DNA from: Enterobacter vonholyi
GTDB lineage: Bacteria > Pseudomonadota > Gammaproteobacteria > Enterobacterales > Enterobacteriaceae
Direction of reading: 5' to 3'
Length of the DNA: 64,000 nucleotides
NCBI RefSeq assembly: GCF_008364555.1
Contig: NZ_VTUC01000037.1
Span: forward strand, 1 to 64,000
The number at the start of each line of letters is the position of its first letter. Positions within the stretch are counted from its first letter, which is position 1. The notes beneath the pieces are model-generated. The model did not search any database. It was given only the letters and a program-made list of their open reading frames with translations, and was not told where the DNA came from. Positions 18,599-30,901 of the stretch are shown piece by piece. Made by a program: the position numbers and the translations under genes.

Positions 18599-19948
18599 TT
18601 ACTTCTCGTTCAGACCGAGTTTTTTCTCCAGATAGTGGATGTTAGTTCCACCATTCTGGAAGTGCTCGTCGCTCATGATGCGCATCTGCAGATCAACGTT
18701 GGTTTTGATACCGTCGATGATCAGCTCCTGCAGGGCATTCTTCATACGGGCAATCGCCACGTCACGATTTTCGCCGTAGCAGATGAGCTTGCCGATCATT
18801 GAGTCATAGTACGGCGGTACGGTGTAACCGGCGTAGATATGAGACTCCCAGCGCACGCCAAAGCCACCCGGCGCGTGGAAACGCGTGATTTTGCCCGGGC
18901 TTGGCAGGAAGGTGTTCGGGTCTTCGGCGTTGATACGGCATTCTACCGCATGGCCTTTCACCACAACTTCTTCCTGCTTGATGGAAAGCGGCTGGCCTGC
19001 AGCGATACGCAGCTGCTCTTTGATCAGGTCAACGCCGGTGATCATTTCGGTAACCGGATGCTCAACCTGAATACGGGTGTTCATTTCGATGAAATAGAAC
19101 TCGCCGTTCTCGAACAGGAACTCAAAGGTACCCGCTCCACGATAGCCGATATCGACACACGCTTTAGCGCAACGCTCGCCGATGTAGCGACGCAGTTCCG
19201 GGGTAATGCCCGGCGCTGGTGCTTCTTCGACCACTTTCTGGTGACGACGCTGCATGGAGCAGTCACGTTCTGCCAGATAGATTGCGTTGCCCTGACCGTC
19301 AGCCAGCACCTGAATTTCGATGTGGCGTGGGTTTTCCAGGTATTTTTCCATGTACACCATGTCATTGCTGAAAGCGGCTTTCGCTTCTGCTTTGGTCATG
19401 GAGATGGACTGCGCCAGTTCAGCATCGCTACGCACAACGCGCATACCGCGACCACCGCCGCCGCCGGACGCCTTGATGATAACCGGGTAGCCAATGCGTT
19501 TAGCATGAGCACGGTTAGCATCCATGTCGTCGGTCAGAGGGCCGTCAGAGCCTGGTACGGTTGGAACACCGGCTTTTTTCATGGCGGTGATTGCAGACAC
19601 TTTGTCGCCCATCAGGCGGATGGTGTCGGCTTTCGGGCCGATGAAGATGAAGCCAGAGCGTTCAACCTGCTCAGCAAAGTTGGCGTTCTCAGAGAGGAAG
19701 CCATAACCCGGATGAATTGCCACCGCGCCGGTGATTTCAGCGGCGCTGATGATAGCCGGGATGTTCAGATAGCTTTTTACGGACGGAGCCGGGCCAATAC
19801 AGACCGTCTCATCCGCCAGCAATACGTGTTTTAAATCGCGATCCGCGCTTGAGTGCACAGCGACGGTCTTGATGCCCAGTTCTTTACAGGCACGAAGAAT
19901 ACGCAGTGCGATCTCGCCGCGGTTGGCGATAACAATTTTATCCAGCAT
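18599..19948 (-). CDS. accC: Acetyl-CoA carboxylase, biotin carboxylase subunit
   Basis: AccC carboxylates the biotin on AccB with bicarbonate and ATP, the first half of malonyl-CoA synthesis. It has 449 residues from ATG 19948 ([17 protein letters not shown]), the E. coli length; the open frame extends into accB but that part is not used. The ATP-grasp glycine loop [14 protein letters not shown] is near residue 160, and the catalytic region has [16 protein letters not shown] near 285. It follows accB by 10 bases. AccB and AccC are made from one mRNA, and AccB represses the operon in E. coli. Confidence 0.98.
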   Translation of the reverse strand: MLDKIVIANRGEIALRILRACKELGIKTVAVHSSADRDLKHVLLADETVCIGPAPSVKSYLNIPAIISAAEITGAVAIHPGYGFLSENANFAEQVERSGFIFIGPKADTIRLMGDKVSAITAMKKAGVPTVPGSDGPLTDDMDANRAHAKRIGYPVIIKASGGGGGRGMRVVRSDAELAQSISMTKAEAKAAFSNDMVYMEKYLENPRHIEIQVLADGQGNAIYLAERDCSMQRRHQKVVEEAPAPGITPELRRYIGERCAKACVDIGYRGAGTFEFLFENGEFYFIEMNTRIQVEHPVTEMITGVDLIKEQLRIAAGQPLSIKQEEVVVKGHAVECRINAEDPNTFLPSPGKITRFHAPGGFGVRWESHIYAGYTVPPYYDSMIGKLICYGENRDVAIARMKNALQELIIDGIKTNVDLQMRIMSDEHFQNGGTNIHYLEKKLGLNEK

Positions 19949-19958
19949 GTACGCCTCG

Positions 19959-20420
19959 TTACTCGATGACGACCAGCGGCTCGTCAAATTCAACCGGCTG
20001 ACCACTTTCGACCAGAATCGCTTTCACAGTACCTGATTTGTCTGCTTCGATCTGGTTCATCATTTTCATCGCTTCAACGATGCACAGGGTATCGCCGACG
20101 TTGACTTTCTGACCCACTTCGATGAACGCCTTCGCGTCAGGGCTCGGGGTGCGGTAGAAAGTACCAACCATTGGGGAACGTACGATGTGACCACTGATTT
20201 CTGCTGCAGCGGCAGGTGCGGCTTCAGCTGCTGGTGCAACGGCTGCGGAGAGCGCAGGCTGCTGCACTGGCGCAGCATAAGCCTGCTGCATTACCGGGAA
20301 GCTAGCGGCTGGGGCTGCACGGCTGATGCGTACAGACTCTTCGCCTTCAGAAATTTCCAGTTCGGAGATGCCTGATTCTTCAACCAGCTCGATCAGTTTT
20401 TTAATCTTACGAATATCCAT
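19959..20420 (-). CDS. accB: Acetyl-CoA carboxylase, biotin carboxyl carrier protein
   Basis: AccB carries the biotin that moves carboxyl groups between AccC and AccA/AccD; 153 residues. The N-terminal dimer helix [21 protein letters not shown] is followed by an Ala/Pro-rich flexible linker at about residues 35-77, whose length varies among species. The C-terminal biotinyl domain has the biotin-acceptor lysine in [15 protein letters not shown] near residue 119 and the thumb loop of acetyl-CoA carboxylases. It starts 21 bases after aroQ and precedes accC by 10 bases. Confidence 0.98.
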
Positions 20421-20441
20421 GAGTGGGTTCCGTACTCTTGT

Positions 20442-20894
20442 TTAGTGTGATTGTGACAAGCGTTTTACCGCTGTCTGTAAAGCGTATGAATAGCCGTCAG
20501 CGCCCAGTCCACAGATAACGCCAGCAGCGATATCTGACAGATACGAATGGTGGCGGAACGGCTCTCGGGCGTGCACGTTACTCAGGTGGATCTCGATAAA
20601 CGGGATACTCACCGCGAGCAGTGCGTCGCGGATAGCAACACTGGTGTGCGTAAACGCGGCCGGATTGATCAGGATATAGTCCACATTGTCTTTAGCCTGA
20701 TGAATACGGTCGATGATTGCGTACTCCGCATTCGACTGAAAATGATCCAAATCCACATTCAGCGACGCTGCTTCCGTTCCAAGACGGTTAACAATTTCAC
20801 TCAATGTCAGCGTGCCGTACTTCTCTGGCTCACGGGTGCCGAGCATGTTCAGGTTCGGTCCGTTCAAAACTAAGATATGGAACTTATCAGTCAT
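20442..20894 (-). CDS. aroQ: Type II 3-dehydroquinate dehydratase
   Basis: AroQ converts 3-dehydroquinate to 3-dehydroshikimate in the shikimate pathway; it is the type II enzyme, 150 residues. The active-site tyrosine is in [19 protein letters not shown] near residue 28, with NPAAFTHTS near 80 and the conserved histidine segment [20 protein letters not shown] near 104. K-12 E. coli has only a remnant or lacks this gene at the locus in some annotations, and uses type I AroD. Its position immediately before accBC is common in gamma-proteobacteria; co-transcription with accB is likely. Confidence 0.95.
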   Translation of the reverse strand: MTDKFHILVLNGPNLNMLGTREPEKYGTLTLSEIVNRLGTEAASLNVDLDHFQSNAEYAIIDRIHQAKDNVDYILINPAAFTHTSVAIRDALLAVSIPFIEIHLSNVHAREPFRHHSYLSDIAAGVICGLGADGYSYALQTAVKRLSQSH

Positions 20895-21004
20895 TATGCC
20901 GCTATCTCCTGCGATTTTCGGGTAAAAAACAAAATATACCTTCGAAACGCAAATGTCACCTTTTCAGAGGCTTAAAACCGCTGTCGGGCGAACCAAGGTC
21001 GCAC

Positions 21005-21010
21005 ATTATA
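21005..21010 (-). promoter_or_regulatory. Candidate -10 element for aroQ-accBC
   Basis: TATAAT on the minus strand lies 111 bases before the aroQ start, in a spacer with no other function visible. The -35 region 17 bases upstream (GCTGCT) is poor, so activation or an extended upstream element would be needed. It fits the known remote position of the accBC promoter in E. coli. Confidence 0.45.
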
Positions 21011-21128
21011 ACGATTTCGTAGCATTTAGCAGCTAAATACTGGTCTTATCAGGGAAGATTATCAACCGCTATCCGAAAAAGATTTGCGGTTGACCGGTAA
21101 TCTGCGGGAAAACGCACAGTTTCGCGAA

Positions 21129-21728
21129 CTATCGCAACCACTGACGGAACTTCTTGTAACGCCATGCTAAAAGCGCCACGGCGGCCAGTGCGTACAGGAC
21201 CGGCTGCGGGGAGAGGATCTTCACTGACCACAGGTAATGAATGGGAGCGAGGATCGCGACAAGATAGACGAAGTTGTGCAGCAGCTGCCAGCGCCTGCCC
21301 AGTTTTCGCTGTGCATATTGCGTGGAGGTTAGCGCTAACGCCAGTAAAACCACCCAGCTCACGATGCCCAGCGTCAGATAAGGGCGTGTCACCAGTTCGC
21401 GGCCAAGCAGCGCCAGATTGTTAATTCCCAGTTCCAGCAGGGCATAGCTGGTAAGGTGCAGCGTTGCCCAGGCAAAACACCATAGCCCTAACAGCCGACG
21501 GGTGCGTATCAATAAGGGCTGTTTAGCGTAGCGCGCCAGCGGCGAGACGAGCAAGGTGGCCAGCAAAAATTTCAGAGCCATCCGACCGGTAAAATGCTGG
21601 ATATCCTTGGCCGGGTCTGCGCTAAAGAGCCCCTGACTGGCGGCCCAGAACAGCCAAATAAAAGGAAGTACCCCGGCCAGGTGCAGAAGCACTTTCAGCC
21701 AGGTAATCTGTTTTGCCGTTAGACGCAC
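21129..21728 (-). CDS. msrQ: Heme-binding subunit MsrQ of methionine sulfoxide reductase
   Basis: MsrQ is the b-heme membrane protein that passes electrons from the quinol pool to MsrP; 199 residues. Five to six membrane helices are visible, with heme-ligand histidines likely in [15 protein letters not shown] and in [19 protein letters not shown]. The start is a GTG at 21728, immediately after the msrP stop, with the N-terminus [23 protein letters not shown] matching the family. It is co-transcribed with msrP. In E. coli the pair (yedYZ) is elsewhere, under the HprSR two-component system. Confidence 0.95.
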   Translation of the reverse strand: MRLTAKQITWLKVLLHLAGVLPFIWLFWAASQGLFSADPAKDIQHFTGRMALKFLLATLLVSPLARYAKQPLLIRTRRLLGLWCFAWATLHLTSYALLELGINNLALLGRELVTRPYLTLGIVSWVVLLALALTSTQYAQRKLGRRWQLLHNFVYLVAILAPIHYLWSVKILSPQPVLYALAAVALLAWRYKKFRQWLR

Positions 21729-22730
21729 TCAGAAGTTCTCCCGTAAGTTGAGACCACGATAAAGCGAGGCCACTTCATCCGCATAACCGTTAAACAGCAG
21801 CGTCGGCTGGCGCTTCACGTCCAGCGCACCGCCGGAACCAATAAACCGCTCGGTCGCTTGCGACCAGCGCGGATGATCCACATGCGGGTTCACGTTGGCG
21901 AAGAAACCGTATTCGTCCGGGGCCGCCAGATTCCAGGTGGTTGGCGGCCGCTCACGGGTAAGCTTAATGCTGACGATAGATTTAATCCCTTTGAAGCCAT
22001 ATTTCCACGGTACGGTTAAACGGATGGGGGCACCGTTCTGCGGCGGAAGCGCCTTGCCGTAAACGCCGACGGTCAGCAGGGTGAGGGGGTGCATAGCTTC
22101 GTCGAGACGTAACCCTTCTACATACGGATAATCAAGCCCGCCGCCGATAAACCGATCTTTCTGCCCGGGCATTTCGTCCGGCGCATAGCGCGTCTGGAAG
22201 GCGACATATTTTGCATTGCTGGTGGGCTCAACCATCGCCAGCAATTTATGCAGCGGGAAGCCGACCCAGGGCACAACCATCGACCAGGCTTCCACGCAGC
22301 GCATGCGATATATACGCTCTTCTAGCGGGAAACGGGTGGTGAGATCGTGGTGGTCCAGCGTCAGGGGTTTCGCCACTTCGCCATCAATCTTCAGCGTCCA
22401 CGGATCGGTTTTGAGGCTTCCCGCGTTGGCGGCAGGATCGGCCTTGTCGAGACCAAATTCGTAGAAGTTGTTGTAGCCGGTGACTTTATCTTCCGGCGTA
22501 AGCGTCAGTTTGTTTTGCCATTCAGCCGGTTTCGTAAAGGTGAGCGGGGCGCCGGAAGGAGCCTTTGGCCGATCGTTGCCTTTAAACCAGTCGAGCAGGT
22601 CGGCGTGAGCCGAAGGCGAGAGCGAGAGCGCGGTGGCGCTGATGCCAAGCATTTTCAGGATCTGGCGGCGCTGTAGCATAAAGACAGACTCAGACGTTAC
22701 GTCGGCTTCCGTCAGTTTTCGGTTTTTCAT
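21729..22730 (-). CDS. msrP: Periplasmic methionine sulfoxide reductase, molybdenum subunit MsrP
   Basis: MsrP repairs oxidised methionine in periplasmic proteins using molybdopterin; 333 residues. The start at 22730 is chosen for the strong GGAGGA five to six bases upstream. A Tat signal has the twin arginines in RRQILKMLG near residue 22, ending AHA before DLLDWFKGN. The molybdenum-ligand cysteine is in [13 protein letters not shown] near residue 145. The C-terminal [19 protein letters not shown] is typical. It is directly followed by msrQ and follows acuI by 77 bases. Confidence 0.96.
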   Translation of the reverse strand: MKNRKLTEADVTSESVFMLQRRQILKMLGISATALSLSPSAHADLLDWFKGNDRPKAPSGAPLTFTKPAEWQNKLTLTPEDKVTGYNNFYEFGLDKADPAANAGSLKTDPWTLKIDGEVAKPLTLDHHDLTTRFPLEERIYRMRCVEAWSMVVPWVGFPLHKLLAMVEPTSNAKYVAFQTRYAPDEMPGQKDRFIGGGLDYPYVEGLRLDEAMHPLTLLTVGVYGKALPPQNGAPIRLTVPWKYGFKGIKSIVSIKLTRERPPTTWNLAAPDEYGFFANVNPHVDHPRWSQATERFIGSGGALDVKRQPTLLFNGYADEVASLYRGLNLRENF

Positions 22731-22807
22731 GGCATCCTCCGTCATGCGTTTTCCTAAGCATGACGGAGGAGAGGGATTCGCGCGAATATGTCACGAAAAT
22801 TTGAAGA

Positions 22808-23782
22808 TTAGGCGATTTTCACCAGCGCGCGGCCGTGGAACTGGTTGTCCATGATCTTAGAGGCGTATTCCGGCGCCTGGCTCAGGTTTATCTCCGTCGC
22901 GCTCTGGGTATAGAAAGATTCCGGCAGATCGCGCACCAGCCGTTCCCAGGCTTCATGGCGACGAGCCGCAGGGGTCATCACGGAATCCACGCCCTGCAGG
23001 CGGACGTTACGCAGAATAAACGGCATCACGGTGGTTGGCAGGGCAAATCCGCCCGCCAGACCGCAGGCTGCCACGCAGCCGCCGTAGTTCATCTGCGCCA
23101 GGACTTTTGCCAGCACCTTATCACCTACGGTATCCACAGCCCCTGCCCAGACCTGTTTTTCCAGCGGACGGGTTTCAGCGAATTCGTCACGGCTGAGAAT
23201 GCGGTTTGCACCGAGCTGGCGCAGATAGTCATGGGTGCTTTCACGGCCGGAAACCGCAGCGACCTGATAGCCCAGCTTGTGGAGCAGCGTGACAGCCGTG
23301 CTGCCCACGCCGCCGCTGGCGCCGGTGACGACAATGTCACCCGACTCAGGGCGGATACCCGCATCTTCCAGCGCCATCACGCACAGCATGGCGGTAAAGC
23401 CTGCTGTACCGACGATCATCGCCTTGCGGCCATCCATGCCTTTCGGCATCGGCACCAGCCAGTCGCCCTTCACGCGCGCCTGCGTGGCCAGCCCACCCCA
23501 GTGATTTTCACCCACACCCCAGCCGGTGAGCAGCACCTGCTGGCCCGGATGGAAGCGCGGATCCTCGCTGGTATGAACCCGGCCCGCGAAATCAATACCA
23601 GGCACCATAGGGAAATTTCGGATGATTTTACCCTTACCTGTAATAGCCAGCGCATCTTTATAATTTAAACTGGACCAGTCGATGTCGACGGTTACTTCGC
23701 CTTCCGGCAGGCGGCTCTCTTCTACCGGCTGCACTGAGGCGAGCGTTTTGCCGTCCTGCTGTTCTAAGATCAAAGCCTGCAT
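22808..23782 (-). CDS. acuI: Acrylyl-CoA reductase AcuI (YhdH)
   Basis: AcuI reduces acrylyl-CoA to propionyl-CoA with NADPH and belongs to the quinone oxidoreductase branch of the medium-chain dehydrogenases; 324 residues. The GroES-like domain covers about residues 1-130 and lacks zinc-ligand cysteines. The NADPH-binding motif is GASGGVGSTAV near residue 156. In E. coli it protects against acrylyl-CoA toxicity. It is transcribed away from the divergent csrD gene with 183 bases between them. Confidence 0.95.
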   Translation of the reverse strand: MQALILEQQDGKTLASVQPVEESRLPEGEVTVDIDWSSLNYKDALAITGKGKIIRNFPMVPGIDFAGRVHTSEDPRFHPGQQVLLTGWGVGENHWGGLATQARVKGDWLVPMPKGMDGRKAMIVGTAGFTAMLCVMALEDAGIRPESGDIVVTGASGGVGSTAVTLLHKLGYQVAAVSGRESTHDYLRQLGANRILSRDEFAETRPLEKQVWAGAVDTVGDKVLAKVLAQMNYGGCVAACGLAGGFALPTTVMPFILRNVRLQGVDSVMTPAARRHEAWERLVRDLPESFYTQSATEINLSQAPEYASKIMDNQFHGRALVKIA

Positions 23783-23965
23783 ACGGGGTCCTCTCGACTC
23801 ATATGATTGGAAAATAATTTCTGAAGACTATACTCGCTCAGGGAAACGCAGTGCCGATTTAACGCAATAAATTGCCAGATACACCCGATTTGGTAGTATG
23901 CCGCATTTGAAATGCAAGTTAGCGCTTACTCGCTACCCCCATCAACCCACGGAGTAATCTCAAGG

Positions 23966-25906
23966 ATGCGATTAACGACGAAGTTCTCAGCTTTTATCAC
24001 GTTGCTGACGGGTCTTACCATTTTTGTCACCCTTCTGGGCTGCTCTCTCAGCTTTTACAACGCCATTCAGGACAAACTGGTCAACCGGGTACAGTCTGTC
24101 GCGTCGGTGATTGATACGCGTCTGCTAACGACGCCGCTACCAACGCTTACCAGTGAGCTTGATGAGTTGATGGTACCTGTTGATATTGTTCAGATCGACA
24201 TTCAGCAGGGAAAGCATCGTGTTTTAAGCCATGAACGGCCTGGGAGCTATCGACCTGCGGGCGTGGTGAGCCAGTATCGGGAAGTAACGGTGCATTCCCT
24301 CAAAAATCCAGGGATGACCATACGCATGGTCTATCTCGATCCGATGGCCAGCTATTTCCGATCCATGATGACCACCGCGCCGCTCACCGCCGCGGTGGCG
24401 TTTATCGTCCTGCTGATCTTTCTCGCGGTCCGCTGGCTGCGCCGCCAGCTCTCCGGCCAGGAGCTGCTGGAGATGCGCTCCGTACGTATCCTGAACGGTG
24501 AACGCGGCCCGCAGGTTCGTGGCTCGGTTCATGAATGGCCTTCACGCGCCAGCAGCGCGCTGGATACCTTGCTCTCCGAAGTCCAGTTTGCCAGCGACCA
24601 GCGCAGCCGTATGGATACGCTGATCCGTTCTTATGCAGCGCAGGATAATAAAACTGGCCTTAACAACCGTCTTTTCTTTGATAATCAGCTGGCCACGCTG
24701 CTCGACGATTCAGAAAAAGTGGGGACACATGGGGTAGTGATGATGATTCGCCTGCCCGATTTCGATCTCCTGCGCGACACCTGGGGACAGCGGGCCGCGG
24801 AAGAAAATCTCTTTACGCTAATCAACCTGCTCTCCACCTTTATTATGCGCTACCCGGGGGCATTACTGGCCCGCTATCACCGCAGTGACTTTGCCGTGTT
24901 ACTGCCGCACCGTACGCTGAAGGAGTCGGAAAGCATAGCCAGCCAACTGCTGAAGGCGGTCGATGCGCTGCCGCAGAGCAAAATGCTCGACAGGGACGAT
25001 ATGGTCCATATGGGGATCTGCGCCTGGCGTGGCGGACAATCGACAGAACAGGTAATGGAACATGCGGAAGCCGCTACCCGCAACGCCGTCTTACAGGGGG
25101 CGAACGGATGGGCAGTGTATGATGACTCGCTGCCGGAAAAAGGACGCGGCAACGTGCGCTGGCGAACGCTGATTGAGCAAATGCTTAGCCGCGGCGGACC
25201 GCGTATTTATCAAAAACCCGCGGTGATGAAAAACGGCAATGTTCATCACCGTGAACTGATGTGTCGTATTTTTGACGGTACCGAAGAGGTCATCTCTGCG
25301 GAATATCTGCCGATGGTGCTGCAATTTGGGCTGTCCGAAGAGTATGACCGCCAGCAAATTACCCGGCTGATTCCGTTTTTATCCTTCTGGCCTGAAGAAA
25401 ACCTGGCGTTACAGGTCACCGTTGAGTCGTTAATACGCCCACGTTTTCAGCGCTGGCTACGTGATACATTAATGCAATGCGAAAAATCACAGCGCAAACA
25501 CATTATTTTTGAACTTGCTGAGGCCGATGTAGGTCAACACATCAGCCGGTTACGTCCGGTGGTACGTTTGATCAATGCGCTCGGTGCGCGTGTAGCGGTG
25601 ACGCAGGCTGGTTTAACGCTGGTCAGTACCAACTGGATCAAGGAACTGGATGTGGAGTTATTAAAGCTACATCCGGGGCTGGTAAGGAATATCGAGAAGC
25701 GTACGGAAAACCAGCTTCTGGTACAGAGTCTGGTAGAAGCATGCAAGGGAACGCGAACACAAGTGTTTGCCACGGGCGTGCGCTCCAGAAGCGAATGGCA
25801 GATGTTAACAGCGCGCGGCGTGATGGGTGGTCAGGGGGATTTTTTTGCTGCCTCTCAACCGCTTGACACCAACGTGAAAAAATATTTGCAAAGATACTCT
25901 GTTTGA
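23966..25906 (+). CDS. csrD: Regulator of CsrB/CsrC RNA decay, CsrD
   Basis: CsrD directs the small RNAs CsrB and CsrC to RNase E, and so controls CsrA activity. It has 646 residues from ATG 23966, which follows CAAGG and matches the E. coli length. Two membrane segments at about residues 9-30 and 138-158 flank a periplasmic domain. The GGDEF domain is degenerate (HRSDF in place of GGDEF near residue 305), and the EAL motif is ELM (near residue 430), so it is a signalling relic that does not make or break cyclic-di-GMP. This contrasts with the intact MHYT protein at 10869. It lies upstream of mreB in the same direction. Confidence 0.96.
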   Translation: MRLTTKFSAFITLLTGLTIFVTLLGCSLSFYNAIQDKLVNRVQSVASVIDTRLLTTPLPTLTSELDELMVPVDIVQIDIQQGKHRVLSHERPGSYRPAGVVSQYREVTVHSLKNPGMTIRMVYLDPMASYFRSMMTTAPLTAAVAFIVLLIFLAVRWLRRQLSGQELLEMRSVRILNGERGPQVRGSVHEWPSRASSALDTLLSEVQFASDQRSRMDTLIRSYAAQDNKTGLNNRLFFDNQLATLLDDSEKVGTHGVVMMIRLPDFDLLRDTWGQRAAEENLFTLINLLSTFIMRYPGALLARYHRSDFAVLLPHRTLKESESIASQLLKAVDALPQSKMLDRDDMVHMGICAWRGGQSTEQVMEHAEAATRNAVLQGANGWAVYDDSLPEKGRGNVRWRTLIEQMLSRGGPRIYQKPAVMKNGNVHHRELMCRIFDGTEEVISAEYLPMVLQFGLSEEYDRQQITRLIPFLSFWPEENLALQVTVESLIRPRFQRWLRDTLMQCEKSQRKHIIFELAEADVGQHISRLRPVVRLINALGARVAVTQAGLTLVSTNWIKELDVELLKLHPGLVRNIEKRTENQLLVQSLVEACKGTRTQVFATGVRSRSEWQMLTARGVMGGQGDFFAASQPLDTNVKKYLQRYSV

Positions 25907-26083
25907 CCTGCCGTTTACGCTGTTTTCACGTAGAATATCGCGCCTGTAGCTTTGAGTATGTCGAGCAAAAAGCCAGTGAACGACCTTTAATGGGTTACAA
26001 ACGTCAGTGGGGAACGCAACTGTTTACTCAGCCCTGAAGGAGTCAGGGGATGATTTTGTAACATCAGGAAACGTACTGCATAA

Positions 26084-27232
<1,149 letters not shown>

Positions 27233-27242
27233 TCGAGTTTGA

Positions 27243-27268
27243 GAGGGTAGCAATTTGCTACCCTTTCT
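27243..27268 (+). terminator. Partial terminator between mreB and mreC
   Basis: AGGGTAGC pairs with GCTACCCT around an AATTT loop, followed by TTCTCTC. It lies 11 bases after the mreB stop and 27 before mreC. In E. coli most transcripts from the mreB promoters stop here, with read-through giving mreBCD mRNA. Confidence 0.75.
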
Positions 27269-27294
27269 CTCTGACGCGAGAATACGCATAGCCT

Positions 27295-28799
<1,505 letters not shown>

Positions 28800-28808
28800 A
28801 AGGTTTCT

Positions 28809-29402
28809 ATGACGTCTTTGTATCTCGCTTCCGGCTCCCCGCGCCGTCAGGAACTCCTGACGCAGCTAGGGGTCTCTTTTGAACGCATCGTTACCGGCAT
28901 TGAAGAAAAACGTGCTGAGGGCGAAAGCGCTCAACAGTACGTGTCTCGCCTGGCGCGCGAGAAAGCGCAGGCGGGCGTGGCCAGTGTGCCACGCGATCTT
29001 CCCGTGCTGGGAGCAGATACCATCGTTATCCTGAACGGTGAAGTGCTGGAGAAACCGCACGACGCCGATCATGCAGCGCGCATGCTGCGCAAATTGTCCG
29101 GACAAACGCATCAGGTGATGACGGCCGTCGCGCTGGCTGACAGCCAGCACGTGCTGGATTGCCTGGTGGTGACAGAAGTGACGTTCAGAGTACTTACCGA
29201 CGACGACATTGCCGCTTATATTGCCAGCGGTGAACCAATGGATAAAGCAGGTGCATACGGTATTCAGGGGCTGGGTGGCTGTTTTGTCAGGAAGATTCAT
29301 GGCAGCTATCACGCCGTAGTCGGCTTACCGCTGGTGGAAACGTATGAGTTGCTGAGCAATTTTAACTCACTGCGTGAGGGAAGGGATAATTATGACGGCT
29401 GA
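28809..29402 (+). CDS. yhdE: Maf-family nucleoside triphosphate pyrophosphatase YhdE
   Basis: YhdE hydrolyses dTTP, UTP and modified pyrimidine triphosphates to monophosphates, acting as a house-cleaning enzyme; 197 residues. The Maf phosphate-binding motif [12 protein letters not shown] is at residues 5-16. The catalytic acidic segment has [16 protein letters not shown] near residue 69, and the C-terminal [28 protein letters not shown] is typical. The gene overlaps the start of rng by 11 bases, indicating coupled translation. Confidence 0.95.
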   Translation: MTSLYLASGSPRRQELLTQLGVSFERIVTGIEEKRAEGESAQQYVSRLAREKAQAGVASVPRDLPVLGADTIVILNGEVLEKPHDADHAARMLRKLSGQTHQVMTAVALADSQHVLDCLVVTEVTFRVLTDDDIAAYIASGEPMDKAGAYGIQGLGGCFVRKIHGSYHAVVGLPLVETYELLSNFNSLREGRDNYDG

Positions 29403-30861
29403 ATTGTTGGTAAACGTAACGCCATCGGAAACCCGTGTGGCCTATATTGATGGTGGCATTCTTCAGGAAATTCATATTGAGCGTGAAGCGCGGCGCGGAA
29501 TAGTAGGCAATATCTACAAAGGTCGTGTCAGTCGTGTACTACCGGGTATGCAGGCGGCTTTTGTAGATATTGGACTCGATAAGGCGGCATTTTTACATGC
29601 CTCCGATATCATGCCGCACACCGAGTGCGTCGCAGGCGAAGAGCAAAAGCAGTTTGCCGTGCGCGACATTTCTGAACTGGTGCGTCAGGGACAGGATCTG
29701 ATGGTGCAGGTGGTGAAAGATCCCCTCGGTACCAAAGGCGCCCGTCTGACCACCGACATCACCTTACCTTCCCGCTATCTGGTCTTTATGCCCGGCGCGT
29801 CGCACGTGGGCGTTTCGCAGCGTATTGAGAGCGAAACCGAGCGCGAGCGTCTGAAGAAAGTGGTCAGCGCCTACTGCGATGAACAGGGCGGATTTATCAT
29901 CCGTACCGCCGCGGAAGGGATCAGCGAGGAAGACCTGGCGTCGGATGCGGCTTACCTGAAGCGCGTCTGGACAAAAGTGATGGAGCGTAAAAAACGCAAC
30001 CAGACCCGCTATCAGCTTTATGGTGAGCTGGCGCTGGCGCAGCGCGTTCTGCGTGACTTTGCCGACGCGCAGCTCGACCGTATTCGCGTGGACTCTCGTC
30101 TGACGTACGAGGCCCTGCTCGAGTTTACCGCCGAATATATCCCTGAGATGCCTGGACTGCTGGAGCACTACACCGGGCGTCAGCCGATCTTCGATCTCTA
30201 TGATGTCGAAAACGAGATCCAGCGTGCCCTGGAGCGTAAGGTCGAGCTGAAGTCAGGCGGCTATCTAATCATCGATCAGACCGAAGCGATGACTACCGTC
30301 GATATCAACACCGGCGCTTTTGTCGGTCATCGCAACCTGGATGACACCATCTTCAACACCAACATCGAAGCCACTCAGGCCATTGCGCGCCAGCTTCGTC
30401 TGCGCAATCTGGGCGGCATTATCATTATCGACTTCATCGATATGAGTAATGAAGACCACCGTCGCCGCGTGCTGCACTCGCTTGAGCAGGCGCTGAGCAA
30501 AGACCGCGTGAAAACCAGCATTAACGGCTTCTCACAGCTGGGGCTGGTGGAAATGACGCGTAAGCGTACCCGCGAGAGCGTGGAGCATGTGCTGTGCAAT
30601 GAATGCCCAACCTGCCATGGACGCGGAACGGTAAAGACGGTTGAGACCGTCTGCTACGAAATTATGCGTGAAATCGTCCGTGTTCATCATGCCTACGACT
30701 CCGATCGTTTTCTGGTCTATGCTTCCCCTGCGGTGGCTGAAGCGCTGAAAGGCGAAGAGTCACACGCGCTGGCGGAAGTGGAAATCTTTGTCGGCAAACA
30801 GGTAAAAGTACAAATTGAACCGCTCTATAACCAGGAGCAGTTTGACGTCGTGATGATGTAA
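29392..30861 (+). CDS. rng: Ribonuclease G
   Basis: RNase G is a single-strand endoribonuclease that matures the 5' end of 16S rRNA and degrades certain mRNAs; 489 residues from ATG 29392, giving the E. coli N-terminus [11 protein letters not shown]. An S1 domain covers about residues 35-125. The catalytic aspartates lie in [12 protein letters not shown] near residue 304 and IIIIDFIDM near residue 348. The zinc-link motif [11 protein letters not shown] is near residue 402. It lacks the long C-terminal scaffold of RNase E. It overlaps the end of yhdE. Confidence 0.97.
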   Translation: MTAELLVNVTPSETRVAYIDGGILQEIHIEREARRGIVGNIYKGRVSRVLPGMQAAFVDIGLDKAAFLHASDIMPHTECVAGEEQKQFAVRDISELVRQGQDLMVQVVKDPLGTKGARLTTDITLPSRYLVFMPGASHVGVSQRIESETERERLKKVVSAYCDEQGGFIIRTAAEGISEEDLASDAAYLKRVWTKVMERKKRNQTRYQLYGELALAQRVLRDFADAQLDRIRVDSRLTYEALLEFTAEYIPEMPGLLEHYTGRQPIFDLYDVENEIQRALERKVELKSGGYLIIDQTEAMTTVDINTGAFVGHRNLDDTIFNTNIEATQAIARQLRLRNLGGIIIIDFIDMSNEDHRRRVLHSLEQALSKDRVKTSINGFSQLGLVEMTRKRTRESVEHVLCNECPTCHGRGTVKTVETVCYEIMREIVRVHHAYDSDRFLVYASPAVAEALKGEESHALAEVEIFVGKQVKVQIEPLYNQEQFDVVMM

Positions 30862-30901
30862 GCGCAGTACGCTGCGTGACGAAGCTGACAAGGAGAGATG
30901 C

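Noticed and set aside
18839..19834. 331-codon open frame antisense to accC
   Set aside because: Shadow of accC, which is certain from its motifs and length.
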